This document shows, in pieces, positions 33,108 to 42,448 of a stretch of 43,854 bases of DNA. Position numbers and translations under genes: made by a program. Source of the DNA: JBFMFB01 sp040752115. GTDB lineage: Bacteria > Pseudomonadota > Gammaproteobacteria > Burkholderiales > Sulfuricellaceae. The stretch lies in assembly GCA_040752115.1 (NCBI GenBank), contig JBFMFB010000021.1:1-43854 (forward strand), written 5' to 3'. The stretch's first letter is position 1. Every line of letters starts with the position of its first letter. The notes below the pieces were generated by a model. The model ran no database searches. It worked only from the letters and a program-made list of their open reading frames with translations, and was not told the DNA's origin.

Positions 33108-34352
33108 ATGGGGAAAATCTTCATGAAGCAGCGGAAAGGGGTTGAAGTCGGGAAGGCGCCGATTATTCTCTTCGGCGCCTTCGATCGCCATAACCTCGGG
33201 GATCTCCTCTTTCCCCATATCGCGGGGGCTTTGCTCAAGGGGCGTGAGTTTGTGCCGGCGGGGCTGGCAGAACGCGATTTGCGGGCTTTCGGCGGCCACC
33301 GTGTCGCCGCGCTGCCCGAGCTCGCCGCGGAATGGGGCGATGCGCCGGCGAATCTCATCCACGTGGGCGGTGAAATCCTGACCTGCGATACCTGGCAGGC
33401 GGCGGTGATGCTGCTTTCGGCGGACGAAGCCCGCGCGGCGATTGCCGCCCATGACCCGGATGACGCCGGGCGGCTCGCCTGGGCTCGAAAGCTGCTGGGA
33501 ATTCCAGGCTTGGCGGCCTACACGGTGCCCAAGAAAATGTTCCGCCGGCCGGGCAAGTTCATTTACAACGGTGTGGGCGGGGTGGAGTTGGCCGCCCGTG
33601 CACCGGCGTTCCGCGCGGAGGTAGCCGAAAAGCTCCGGGCTGCCGACTACGTCGGGGTGCGCGACCGGATTACCCAGGGATGGCTTGCCCAGGCCGGAAT
33701 CGAGGCCCGTCTCGTGCCCGACCCTGGGGTCATGGTGGCAGAACTCTTCGGCGAGCGCATCTACCGAAGCGGCGCGAGCGGCGAGCCGGCGGAGGTGATG
33801 CAGTCCTTTCCGCAAGGCTACGTGGCGGCCCAGTTCGGCGCGGATTTCGGCGACGATGCGACCCTTTCGATCATCGCGGCCCAGCTCGACCGGATCGTTG
33901 CGGAAACCGGCCTGGGCGTGGCATTTTTCCGCGCCGGCGCGGCGCCCTGGCATGACGATCTGGCGTGCTACCGCCGGGTGGCAGCGCGCATGCGGTCGAA
34001 ATCGGCACGGTTGTTCGGATCCTTGAACATCTGGGATATCTGCGCCCTGGTCGCGGGCAGCCGGATCTATTGCGGCAGCAGCCTGCATGGGCGGATTGTG
34101 GCCCTGGCCTTCGCCGTGCCGCGGGTGAACATCCTGCACCCGCTTCAGGCCGCCGGCAATGCGCCGACCAAGCAGGGCGCTTTTGTCCAGACATGGGAAG
34201 CCGGGAATGTGCCGGGAGTCGTGCGACCGGAAGAGATGGCCGAAGGAGTTTTCCGGGCTTTGGCGGAGGATGCGGCGGTTCGCAGGAAAACTGCGAGCGA
34301 CTTATGCATGGTCTATCGGAAGCGATTCGGCCAGTGGAGCAAGTTGCTGTGA
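33108..34352 (+). CDS. Polysaccharide pyruvyl transferase family protein
   Basis: A 414-residue protein resembling CsaB/WcaK enzymes, which transfer pyruvyl from PEP to sugars. Visible family features are RHNLGDLLFPHIAGALL near the N terminus, the ADYVGVRDRITQGWL region, and a C-terminal SRIYCGSSLHGRIVALAFA active-site-like segment. It stands apart from any exopolysaccharide cluster and is divergent from the radical SAM/SPASM gene. ATG 33108 or ATG 33123 may be the start. Some members of this fold do not act on polysaccharides, so the substrate is open. Confidence 0.8.
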   Translation: MGKIFMKQRKGVEVGKAPIILFGAFDRHNLGDLLFPHIAGALLKGREFVPAGLAERDLRAFGGHRVAALPELAAEWGDAPANLIHVGGEILTCDTWQAAVMLLSADEARAAIAAHDPDDAGRLAWARKLLGIPGLAAYTVPKKMFRRPGKFIYNGVGGVELAARAPAFRAEVAEKLRAADYVGVRDRITQGWLAQAGIEARLVPDPGVMVAELFGERIYRSGASGEPAEVMQSFPQGYVAAQFGADFGDDATLSIIAAQLDRIVAETGLGVAFFRAGAAPWHDDLACYRRVAARMRSKSARLFGSLNIWDICALVAGSRIYCGSSLHGRIVALAFAVPRVNILHPLQAAGNAPTKQGAFVQTWEAGNVPGVVRPEEMAEGVFRALAEDAAVRRKTASDLCMVYRKRFGQWSKLL

Positions 34353-34402
34353 ACATAGGCCAGGGCAGTCTTCGACCGCAACGGCAAGACGGCGGTGAAT
34401 CG

Positions 34403-37270
34403 CTATCTTGCGAGAAATTCCGTGAATTCCGATCCGGTTACCGGCTTGCTGAAGTAATACCCCTGAATTTGGTCGCAATTGAGGGCGGAGAGGAAGTCGA
34501 ACTGTTCCTGTGTTTCCACACCCTCGGCGATGACTGTTAAATCCAGGCTCTTGGCGAGGGTGATGATTGCCGCAACGATGGCGTTGTCGTCCGTGGCGCC
34601 TGGAATATCGCGTACGAACGACCGGTCGATCTTGAGTTTGTCGATGGCGAAGCGCTTGAGGTAGCTTAAGCTGGAATAGCCGGTGCCGAAGTCGTCGATC
34701 GAGAGCTTGAGGTCGAGCGATTTCAGCTTGCTGATGGCCTCGATCGTCACCTCGGCCTCCTCCATGAGGAGGCTTTCTGTTAGCTCCAGTTCCAGGTAGT
34801 GCGGGTCGAGGCCGGTTTCATCCAGTATCCTGGCAATGGTTTCCGCGAGGTTGTGCTGACGGAACTGGAATGCCGATAGATTGACCGCGACCGGTATGGC
34901 GGGCAGCCCCGCCTTCTGCCAGCGGCAGTTCTGTGCGCAAGCTTCGCGCAGCACCCATTCACCGATGGTGATGATCGAACCATGCTCCTCGGCAATGGGG
35001 ATGAACTTCGTCGGCGAGATCATGCCTTTTTGCGGATGCCGCCAGCGGATCAGTGCTTCTGCGCCGATTACCTTGCCGCTGGCAAGATCTATTTGCGGCT
35101 GGTAGGCGAGGAAAAATTCCTGGCGGGTGATGGCGTGCCGCAGGCTATTGCCGATGGAAAGATGTTCCAGCGCGCTGGCATTCATCGCACCGGTGAAAAA
35201 CTGGTAATTGTTGCGACCCTTATGCTTGGCGTGATACATGGCGGCGTCGGCGTTTTTGATCAGGGTCTCGGCATCCTTGCCGTCCTGGGGGTACAGGCTG
35301 ATGCCGATGCTGGCAGAGACGCTGAGTTCGAGCCCGTTGATGCTGAACGGTTCCGTCATGAATTCGACGATCTTCTGGGCGACGATGGCGGTATCGCTCA
35401 TATCCTTGGCATCCGGCAGAACGATGAGGAACTCGTCTCCGCCTTGGCGCGATACGGTATCTTCGTCGCGCAGGCACCCCCGGAGGCGCCGGGCAGCCTC
35501 TTGCAGCAGCGCGTCGCCGACATGGTGACCGAGCGAGTCGTTGATGGTCTTGAAACGGTCGAGGTCGAGAAACAGCAGCGCCACACTTTTTTGCGCACGC
35601 TCCGCCATGGATAGCGCAAAATCCAGGCGTGTCTTCAGCAGCAGGCGGTTTGGCAACCCGGTGAGGGGGTCGTTGTGCGCCAGGAAGCGTAGTCGCTCGT
35701 CGGTGGATTTGCGCTCGGTGATGTCGGTGAAGATACCGATGTAGTGGGTCAGTTCTCCTTGCGCGTCTCCGACGATGCTGATTGCGAGCCACTCCGGGTA
35801 GATTTCGCCGTTTTTTCGCCGGTTCCACAATTCACCCTGCCAGTGGCCCGTGCTGAGGATGGAGTTCCACATTTTCACGTAGAACTGGCGATCTTGCCGT
35901 CCCGAACTCAGGATACTCGGATTCTTGCCGATCACCTCTTCCTGGCTGTAACCGTTGATTTGAGTGAAAGCCTGGTTGACGGCGATGATGTTGTTGTCGG
36001 CATCGGTGATAACGATGCCTTCGCCGGCGCTGTCGAACACTTGCGCGGCAAGACGCAGCCGGTCCTCGGCGGTCTTGCGCTCCTTGATTTGCTTCTCCAG
36101 GTCCCGCGTGCGTTCCGCAACCCGCTGCTCCAGCTCCTGGTTGATGCGGCGGAGATCGGTCTGTGCATTCTTCTCGGCCTGCGCTTCCTCCGCGGCAATG
36201 CGTGACCGCACCAGCAGCCAGCAGCCGCCAAGCAGCAGGGCCAGCAACAGGGATGTTGCGGCGGTGACTTTCGCCGCAAAGAGGCGGGTGGCAGCGTGAT
36301 ACTCTGCTGCCGGCAGCAGCGACACCGCCTTCCAGAAATACTGCCTGCTTTCAAGCTGGCTGCGGCTCGCCGCGAACACCTCGCTGCTGCCGGTGCTGGT
36401 CTTCTGGCCCTCGATCAGTGGCGATATCGTCTCGAAGGTCCACAGCCCTTCGGCTGTTTCGAACTGGCCCTTTTGCTCTGCGAGAATCTTTTTCCAGGCC
36501 TCTGGATGGCGGCGGGCCAGCGTCAGATCCTCGCGCTTGAGCATGAAGCCCCACTCGTCATCCGGCTGCGGCCCCTTAAGCCAGAAACCGTCACGGTTGA
36601 GTAGCCATGCGTGGCGCCCCGCATGCGTCGTCACCTGTTCGAAGCGTCCCAGCAGATACCGCCCGTCATAGTTGAGCAGAGCAATACCCCGCTTCCTGCC
36701 GCTGCCGTCGAATACCGGCGTGCCGACGCGGATCATCGGCTTGTACGGAACCTCGATCTGGTTGCCTTCGATGTTGAGATCGAGCGGCGAGACAAAAATC
36801 TCGCCGGTGTTGAGCTTGATCGCATCGATGAAGAAATAGCGTTTACCTTTGTTCTGCAGGGCGTTCTGAGGCACTGTCACCGGGTTACCCGGCGCATAGT
36901 TGATTCGGATCCGCTCCATGCCGGTCTCGTCGAGCCAGCGGATCTGGTCGTAGAATTTCTTGGCGCGGGAAAATTCTACCCAATCCCCCGTCAGGCGGGC
37001 GAGATGGACATCGTCCGGAGCGTCGATTGCGTCGCGTAAGCTGGCTTGGCGGGAAATGTAAAGCAGATCGCGATTGACGTTTTGCAGGATGCTGGCGATC
37101 GTTTCGGTGCCGATACGCAAGGCGGTGTGCTCCGTGCCGGCCAGCTCGGCCTGTTTGCGTTCTGCCTCATTGAAATATAGTGCGCTGGCGGCGGAAAGCA
37201 GCACCGCTGCCATCGGCAGAAACAATGCAAACAACCGGCGGAGGAAGGGCCAGTGCATGGGTCTTGGCAT
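34403..37270 (-). CDS. Membrane sensor protein with PAS, GGDEF and EAL domains
   Basis: A 955-residue c-di-GMP protein. An N-terminal helix (LFALFLPMAAVLLSAASALY) and a second near residue 345 (AATSLLLALLLGGCWLLVR) enclose a periplasmic sensor domain of about 300 residues. A coiled coil, a PAS domain (about 405-520, GEGIVITDADNNIIAVNQAF), a GGDEF domain with intact RQGGDEF, and an EAL domain with intact GAEALIRW and DDFGTGYSSL follow. Both synthase and phosphodiesterase motifs are complete, so the net activity is unclear. The ATG at 37270 is chosen; a TTG lies one codon upstream. Confidence 0.93.
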   Translation of the reverse strand: MPRPMHWPFLRRLFALFLPMAAVLLSAASALYFNEAERKQAELAGTEHTALRIGTETIASILQNVNRDLLYISRQASLRDAIDAPDDVHLARLTGDWVEFSRAKKFYDQIRWLDETGMERIRINYAPGNPVTVPQNALQNKGKRYFFIDAIKLNTGEIFVSPLDLNIEGNQIEVPYKPMIRVGTPVFDGSGRKRGIALLNYDGRYLLGRFEQVTTHAGRHAWLLNRDGFWLKGPQPDDEWGFMLKREDLTLARRHPEAWKKILAEQKGQFETAEGLWTFETISPLIEGQKTSTGSSEVFAASRSQLESRQYFWKAVSLLPAAEYHAATRLFAAKVTAATSLLLALLLGGCWLLVRSRIAAEEAQAEKNAQTDLRRINQELEQRVAERTRDLEKQIKERKTAEDRLRLAAQVFDSAGEGIVITDADNNIIAVNQAFTQINGYSQEEVIGKNPSILSSGRQDRQFYVKMWNSILSTGHWQGELWNRRKNGEIYPEWLAISIVGDAQGELTHYIGIFTDITERKSTDERLRFLAHNDPLTGLPNRLLLKTRLDFALSMAERAQKSVALLFLDLDRFKTINDSLGHHVGDALLQEAARRLRGCLRDEDTVSRQGGDEFLIVLPDAKDMSDTAIVAQKIVEFMTEPFSINGLELSVSASIGISLYPQDGKDAETLIKNADAAMYHAKHKGRNNYQFFTGAMNASALEHLSIGNSLRHAITRQEFFLAYQPQIDLASGKVIGAEALIRWRHPQKGMISPTKFIPIAEEHGSIITIGEWVLREACAQNCRWQKAGLPAIPVAVNLSAFQFRQHNLAETIARILDETGLDPHYLELELTESLLMEEAEVTIEAISKLKSLDLKLSIDDFGTGYSSLSYLKRFAIDKLKIDRSFVRDIPGATDDNAIVAAIITLAKSLDLTVIAEGVETQEQFDFLSALNCDQIQGYYFSKPVTGSEFTEFLAR

Positions 37271-37484
37271 CAAGAGCGACTGTCTGTACGGTCATTATCC
37301 CGCGCGGATCAAATTTCGAAGCGCAACATCTCGTGTTGACGCCGGGCAGCGCACTTTTCAAAAGGATACCTCAAATCGACTTCGGAATCTCGAAATATGA
37401 ATTAAAGTCGTGCAACCGTCGTCGGAATCTACCGAAGCAGGTTCCGAATATGGCTGCGGTACGCGCATGGAGTATTGCGGGTAC

Positions 37485-37490
37485 TATAAT
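37485..37490 (+). promoter_or_regulatory. Candidate -10 box upstream of the ElyC/SanA-like gene
   Basis: A perfect TATAAT, 35 bases before the ATG at 37525. No good -35 is seen at the proper distance, so this is a weak suggestion. The 254 bases between the two divergent genes otherwise show nothing clear. Confidence 0.3.
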
Positions 37491-37524
37491 GCACCCGAAA
37501 CCGTAACCTGTTTTTGTCTCGCTG

Positions 37525-38274
37525 ATGAACTGGCTATTTACAAACCTCTTCGCTGCATTCCTGCTGCCGCCGCTGAATTTTCTGCTTCTCGGCGTTGCCG
37601 GCCTGATGCTGCTGAAGCGCAGGCCCAGGCTGGGCCGTGGCTTGATTGCCGCGATGCTGGCGCTGTTGTGGATATTTTCCATGCCCGCAGTTGGAGGGCG
37701 TTTGCTGGCGTATCTGGAACGCGATGCCAACACCCCGCCGGACAGGCTGCGCGACGCGCAGCTTATCGTGGTGCTGGGCGGCGGTACCTATTTCAATGCG
37801 CCGGAATACGGCGGCGACACGGTGAGCGCACTGGCGCTGGAACGGCTGCGTCTCGCCGCCACCCTCCATCGCCGCACCGGCCTGCCGCTCCTGGTGACCG
37901 GTGGAAACCCGGACGGAGGAAAGTTTCCGGAAGGGGTGCTGATGAAGCGGGCACTGGAGGAGTCCTTCGGCGTGCCGGTGCGTTGGGTTGAAGCCGCGTC
38001 CGACAATACCTGGCAGAATGCCTTCAACAGCCGCAAGCTGCTTCCCTCAACGGAAGTAAAGACGGTGGTGCTGGTTACTCACGCCTGGCACATGCCGCGC
38101 GCCCGGCGCGTTTTCGAACGCGCGGGATTCCGGGTGCTCCCGGCGGGAACCGGCTTCCATGCGGGCGGTAAGCCGACAGTGCTGGATTTTCTGCCCAGCG
38201 CGACGGGGCTGAAGAACAGCAGCCTCTTCCTGCACGAAGCGATCGGCCTGCTGGCGTATGAGCTGAAAGGCTAG
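37525..38274 (+). CDS. ElyC/SanA/YdcF family (DUF218) envelope protein
   Basis: A 249-residue protein with two N-terminal membrane helices (LFAAFLLPPLNFLLLGVAGL and GLIAAMLALLWIFSMPAVGG), then a DUF218 domain: QLIVVLGGGTYFN, LLVTGGNPDGGKFPEG, a SDNTWQNAFNSRKLL segment and VLVTHAWHMPRARRVFE. E. coli ElyC has the same layout and affects peptidoglycan and lipid-carrier metabolism. The biochemical reaction is not settled. Assignment to the family is firm; equivalence with ElyC is likely but not proven. Confidence 0.87.
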   Translation: MNWLFTNLFAAFLLPPLNFLLLGVAGLMLLKRRPRLGRGLIAAMLALLWIFSMPAVGGRLLAYLERDANTPPDRLRDAQLIVVLGGGTYFNAPEYGGDTVSALALERLRLAATLHRRTGLPLLVTGGNPDGGKFPEGVLMKRALEESFGVPVRWVEAASDNTWQNAFNSRKLLPSTEVKTVVLVTHAWHMPRARRVFERAGFRVLPAGTGFHAGGKPTVLDFLPSATGLKNSSLFLHEAIGLLAYELKG

Positions 38275-38384
38275 TGAACTTTATCATTTCGCTGAAGCCC
38301 AAAAAAAGAGTCTGTTTTTTTGCCGCAGCGGGGTTTCCCCCTGGGATTTGTCCCCGGCGACATTATGGATGAGGGAGAAAGATC

Positions 38385-38705
38385 ATGGGGTTCAACGAGG
38401 AACTGGTAAAGCAGGTTTGGGAGAAGGCGAGGGCCAGCTATGACGCGGATTCCGACCTCTGGCGCGAGGACGAATGCGGCGCGTGGATAAACCGGCATCA
38501 TTACGGGCGGCGGGACCTGGAATTCGGCTGGCTGATCGAAAACGTCTCGGCCGGAGGGCCCGACACCCCGGAGAATTTGCGCGCGTTCCATCACGGCAAC
38601 GCGTTCGACCGCGCCGGCGGGCATCCGAAGTGCCATGTTTCGGCCGACCGGACAGGGGTGGCCTCGTTCGAGCGCACTTCCCAACCGCGCAACAAAAACA
38701 TCTAG
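38385..38705 (+). CDS. Small HNH-like protein, probably catalytically degenerate
   Basis: A 106-residue protein. The N-terminal pattern VWEKARASYDADSDLWREDE and CGAWINRHHYGRRDLEFGW resembles small HNH-type proteins in which GW is followed by xIDHI, carrying the first active-site His. Here the place reads GWLIENV, so that His is lost. A later NLRAFHHGNAF keeps the Asn of the motif. It is therefore likely not an active nuclease. The comparison is from memory of the family pattern. The ATG follows GAGGGAG. The next gene begins 14 bases downstream. Confidence 0.6.
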   Translation: MGFNEELVKQVWEKARASYDADSDLWREDECGAWINRHHYGRRDLEFGWLIENVSAGGPDTPENLRAFHHGNAFDRAGGHPKCHVSADRTGVASFERTSQPRNKNI

Positions 38706-38719
38706 GGAGCGATAGCGCC

Positions 38720-39220
38720 ATGATCCGCCACCCGATTGACGTCGCCACCCGCGTCAGTCCGGAATTGACCAGACTCATCGAAAGCCTGGTCAACGACCCG
38801 GATGCCGACCAGCCCATTACCCTCGCCTCTGTTCGCATGTTTGTCGCCCGGGAGCTGCCGGATGAAGCCAGAGAGACGGAGCGCCTTCATCACTTCGACA
38901 CCGGCGAATCGCTGGTTGACGAACTGGATGCCCTGATCGAGCAATACGGAGAAGATGTGCTTGCCATCGATTTCGTGCAGGCCAAGGCCAGCGAGCAGCT
39001 CTCGCGGGTGATCGAGGCGGTGCTGAACGACGAGAATCGGGAAAATCCACCCACTCTCGCAGTAGTGAGGGAAGCCATCGCCGCGGGACTGGCCAACCGG
39101 CTGGTAGGCGAGGGGGGATTGGAGGACGACGAGGACGATACCCTGTTGCCGGAGATCGAGGACCTGATCGACCGCTTCGGCGACGATGCCCTGGCGGAGG
39201 ATTTCCTGCGTTACGAGTAG
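38720..39220 (+). CDS. Acidic protein with two internal repeats, hypothetical
   Basis: A 166-residue acidic protein that I do not recognise. It consists of two tandem copies of a roughly 75-residue unit. Copy 1 has LTRLIESLVNDPDADQPITL and ends ELDALIEQYGEDVLAIDF. Copy 2 has LSRVIEAVLNDENRENPPTL and ends EIEDLIDRFGDDALAEDF. The pattern suggests a helical, probably cytoplasmic domain that arose by duplication. It starts 14 bases after the HNH-like gene and may share its transcript. No signal peptide or catalytic motif is visible. Confidence 0.65.
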   Translation: MIRHPIDVATRVSPELTRLIESLVNDPDADQPITLASVRMFVARELPDEARETERLHHFDTGESLVDELDALIEQYGEDVLAIDFVQAKASEQLSRVIEAVLNDENRENPPTLAVVREAIAAGLANRLVGEGGLEDDEDDTLLPEIEDLIDRFGDDALAEDFLRYE

Positions 39221-39282
39221 CCTGGGTTCGGCCGCAGGACGGGCGCGCCGGGAATAACCCGCATCACGGAAAATGAAATGAA

Positions 39283-39308
39283 AAAGCCCCGCATCGCTGC
39301 GGGGCTTT
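39283..39308 (-). terminator. Intrinsic terminator of tRNA-Asn
   Basis: A perfect 11-bp stem, AAAGCCCCGCA with TGCGGGGCTTT, around a 4-base loop. On the minus strand it is followed by a T-rich tail (TTCATTTCATTT). It starts 8 bases after the tRNA 3' end and could also end transcription of the convergent 166-residue-protein gene. Confidence 0.85.
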
Positions 39309-39315
39309 GTTTATC

Positions 39316-39391
39316 TGGCTCCCCGACCTGGACTCGAACCAGGGACCTGCGGATTAACAGTCCGTCGCTCTACCGACTGAGCTATCGGGGA
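39316..39391 (-). tRNA. tRNA-Asn (GTT)
   Basis: A 76-base cloverleaf on the minus strand. The acceptor arm is TCCCCGA/TCGGGGA with discriminator G and encoded CCA. The D-arm is AGCTCAGTCGGTAGAGC, the anticodon loop is CTGTTAA (anticodon GTT), and the T-arm is CTGGTTCGAGTCCAG. A promoter and terminator are present, so it is a single-gene unit. Confidence 0.97.
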
Positions 39392-39406
39392 ATTGAGAAG
39401 GTGCAT

Positions 39407-39435
39407 ATAATAATGGCTCGCAGCTTGCCGGTCAA
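39407..39435 (-). promoter_or_regulatory. Sigma-70 promoter of tRNA-Asn
   Basis: On the minus strand TTGACC (39435-39430), a 17-base spacer, and TATTAT (39412-39407). Both hexamers match five of six consensus bases. Expected start is about 8 bases before the mature tRNA end. Confidence 0.7.
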
Positions 39436-39466
39436 CCGAACGCGGCAAGAAAATTGGGGGACTTGA

Positions 39467-40780
39467 ATGAAATGGCTTAGGCGCACGCTGTGGTTGATCA
39501 TCCTGCTGATTGTCGTTGCGGCGGTGCTGCCCTTCCTTATCCCTTTAAGCACCTATATTCCCCAGATCGAAAAAGAGGTTTCCGGCAAAATCCACGAGCC
39601 GGTCAGCATCCGGGCCCTGCACGTTCTGCTGCTGCCGGTGCCGGAAGTCAAGCTTGAGGGCATCAAGATCGGCCGCACGCCGGAGGGGAAAATCGAAACC
39701 CTCAAGATTTATCCCGACCTGCCATCCCTGTTTGCCGACGTGAAGATCATCCGGAGCGTCGAGCTGGAATCCGTTTCGGTGAACCGCGAACTGCTCGGCA
39801 GGCTGCCGCTGGGAGCGGAACCGGGCGGCGGGCCGCAGAAGGTCATGGTGCGGAAGATTCGCCTGAGCAAGGTGAGGCTGGATGTAGGCAAGGTGGATCT
39901 CGGTTTGCTGGGCGCGGAAATCCGTTTCGGGGACGACGGCGCCTGGAAGGATGCCCGGATCGAGAGCGAGGACGGCAAGGTGAAGATCGCGGCGAAGCCC
40001 GCGAAGGACCACTACCTTCTCGACGCGACGGCCAAAAATTGGCAGCCGCCGGCCGGCCCTCCGATGGTGTTCGACGAACTGAACATCGAGGCGGTGGCCG
40101 ATGCCGACGGCATCAAGATGAAAAATATCGCCGGCAATCTGTACGGCGGTTCGATCAAAGGCACGGCCAATCTGAGCTGGAGCCCGGCCTGGAAGCTGAA
40201 CGGTGAGCTGCAAACGAAAGGGGTGGAGCTGCACTCGCTGGTGCCGCTGTTCAGTCCTTCCACCACGGTGAGCGGCAAGCTGTATGCCGACGCGAGCTAT
40301 GCCATGAAGGGCGAGACGGCTGCCCAACTTGCCGCGGCGCCTGCAGTTGATGCCAAGTTCAACGTGAAGAACGGCGTACTGTACAACATGGATCTGGTGC
40401 AGGCGGTAAAGGTATTCACCAAGGAGGGCGCGCAAGGCGGCCAGACGCATTTCGACGATTTTTCCGGCGTGATGCACCTCGCCAACAAGGCGTTCCATTT
40501 CAGCCAGCTCAAGATTTCCTCGGGACTTCTGTCTGCCAACGGCAACGTGGATATCTCACCCGCCAAGCAGCTCGCGGGAAAAGTCAACGTCCAGATCAAA
40601 GGGACGGCTACGCTGGTGGATATGCCCCTGACGATTTCCGGCACGCTGGATAACCCGGTGCTGTTCCCCTCCAAGGCGGCGATCGCCGGTGCCGTGGCGG
40701 GCACGGCGGTGCTGGGGCCGGGTGTCGGGAGCGCACTGGGAGCGAAGGCGGGCGGGCTGGTGGAAAAAATTTTCCACTAG
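39467..40780 (+). CDS. AsmA-like protein
   Basis: A 437-residue inner-membrane protein with one N-terminal helix (LWLIILLIVVAAVLPFLIPL) and a periplasmic beta-rich body. The N-terminal AsmA region has PVSIRALHVLLLPVPEVKLE. The C-terminal AsmA_2 region has FNVKNGVLYNMDL, DFSGVMHLANKAFHFSQLKI and LTISGTLDNPVLFPS. Larger AsmA-family members are thought to carry phospholipids between membranes; this one is short. The C-terminal Gly/Ala-rich stretch (about 405-430) is also hydrophobic. It is convergent with the AmmeMemoRadiSam operon (18-base gap). Confidence 0.88.
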   Translation: MKWLRRTLWLIILLIVVAAVLPFLIPLSTYIPQIEKEVSGKIHEPVSIRALHVLLLPVPEVKLEGIKIGRTPEGKIETLKIYPDLPSLFADVKIIRSVELESVSVNRELLGRLPLGAEPGGGPQKVMVRKIRLSKVRLDVGKVDLGLLGAEIRFGDDGAWKDARIESEDGKVKIAAKPAKDHYLLDATAKNWQPPAGPPMVFDELNIEAVADADGIKMKNIAGNLYGGSIKGTANLSWSPAWKLNGELQTKGVELHSLVPLFSPSTTVSGKLYADASYAMKGETAAQLAAAPAVDAKFNVKNGVLYNMDLVQAVKVFTKEGAQGGQTHFDDFSGVMHLANKAFHFSQLKISSGLLSANGNVDISPAKQLAGKVNVQIKGTATLVDMPLTISGTLDNPVLFPSKAAIAGAVAGTAVLGPGVGSALGAKAGGLVEKIFH

Positions 40781-40798
40781 TGCCTCAACCAATTTGGA

Positions 40799-41878
<1,080 letters not shown>

Positions 41879-41890
41879 CGCGGTTTGTTG

Positions 41891-42448
41891 CTACTTCAAT
41901 TCCGACTCGCGCCACTTGCTCACGGTGTAGCGCGACAGCCGCACCTCTTCCGCCCAGAACTGCGGCGAGAGGCCGGCCTTGTACTTCAGGTGCGCCATGA
42001 ACTCGCGCGGCTCCGGCAATTGTTCCCACACCTGCGGCAGAAAGGTGCTGCGGTAATGGCCGTATTCGAACACGATGCCGTCCACCAGGGGACGCAGCTG
42101 CGCCAGCGCATCCTGTTCATCGAAGAAGGCGAGCGGCTGCAGCGGCGACAGCAAAGAGATTTCCACTTCGGTGTAATCCAGCTCCGCCGCCGCCAGCGGT
42201 GCGAAGCGCGGGTCGCGGAACGCCGCCGCCAGCGCGTTGGTCTTGACGTCTTCCAGCAGCGGCCGGTGCGCTTGCAGGCTGCCGATGCAGCCGCGCAGCT
42301 CGCCGCGCTGGGTGAGGGTGACGAAACACGCGCCGTCTTCGCGCAGCCAGGCTGCGTTTTCTTCCGCCGCAAACGGCCTGCCCAGGGCAGTGGAAATCGC
42401 GGCGCGGGCGATGGGCAGCAAGACCCTGCCCCGTTGCTCAGTGGTCAT
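41891..42448 (-). CDS. amrA: AmmeMemoRadiSam system protein A (AMMECR1 domain)
   Basis: A 185-residue protein of the AMMECR1 family, conserved from archaea to humans. Visible marks are GACFVTLTQRGELRGCIGSL, the strongly conserved core of the family, FRDPRFAPLAAAELD, VDGIVFEYGHYRSTFLPQVW, and the end LSRYTVSKWRESE. The start at 42448 overlaps the end of amrB by 11 bases. No catalytic mechanism is agreed for the family. Confidence 0.94.
   Translation of the reverse strand: MTTEQRGRVLLPIARAAISTALGRPFAAEENAAWLREDGACFVTLTQRGELRGCIGSLQAHRPLLEDVKTNALAAAFRDPRFAPLAAAELDYTEVEISLLSPLQPLAFFDEQDALAQLRPLVDGIVFEYGHYRSTFLPQVWEQLPEPREFMAHLKYKAGLSPQFWAEEVRLSRYTVSKWRESELK

Noticed and set aside
32948..33145. 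65-codon frame with two Cys between the radical SAM and pyruvyl-transferase-like genes, as a possible precursor peptide
   Set aside because: It has no ribosome site, overlaps the start of the downstream gene and shows no leader-core pattern. Conservation in relatives would be needed to revive it.
32949..34139. Upstream extension of the radical SAM frame to 786 codons
   Set aside because: The extra part is antisense to the pyruvyl-transferase-like gene. The ATG at 32948 gives a normal family N terminus.
39278..39466. 62-codon frame across the tRNA-Asn region
   Set aside because: It translates the complement of the tRNA and terminator, a known type of false prediction.
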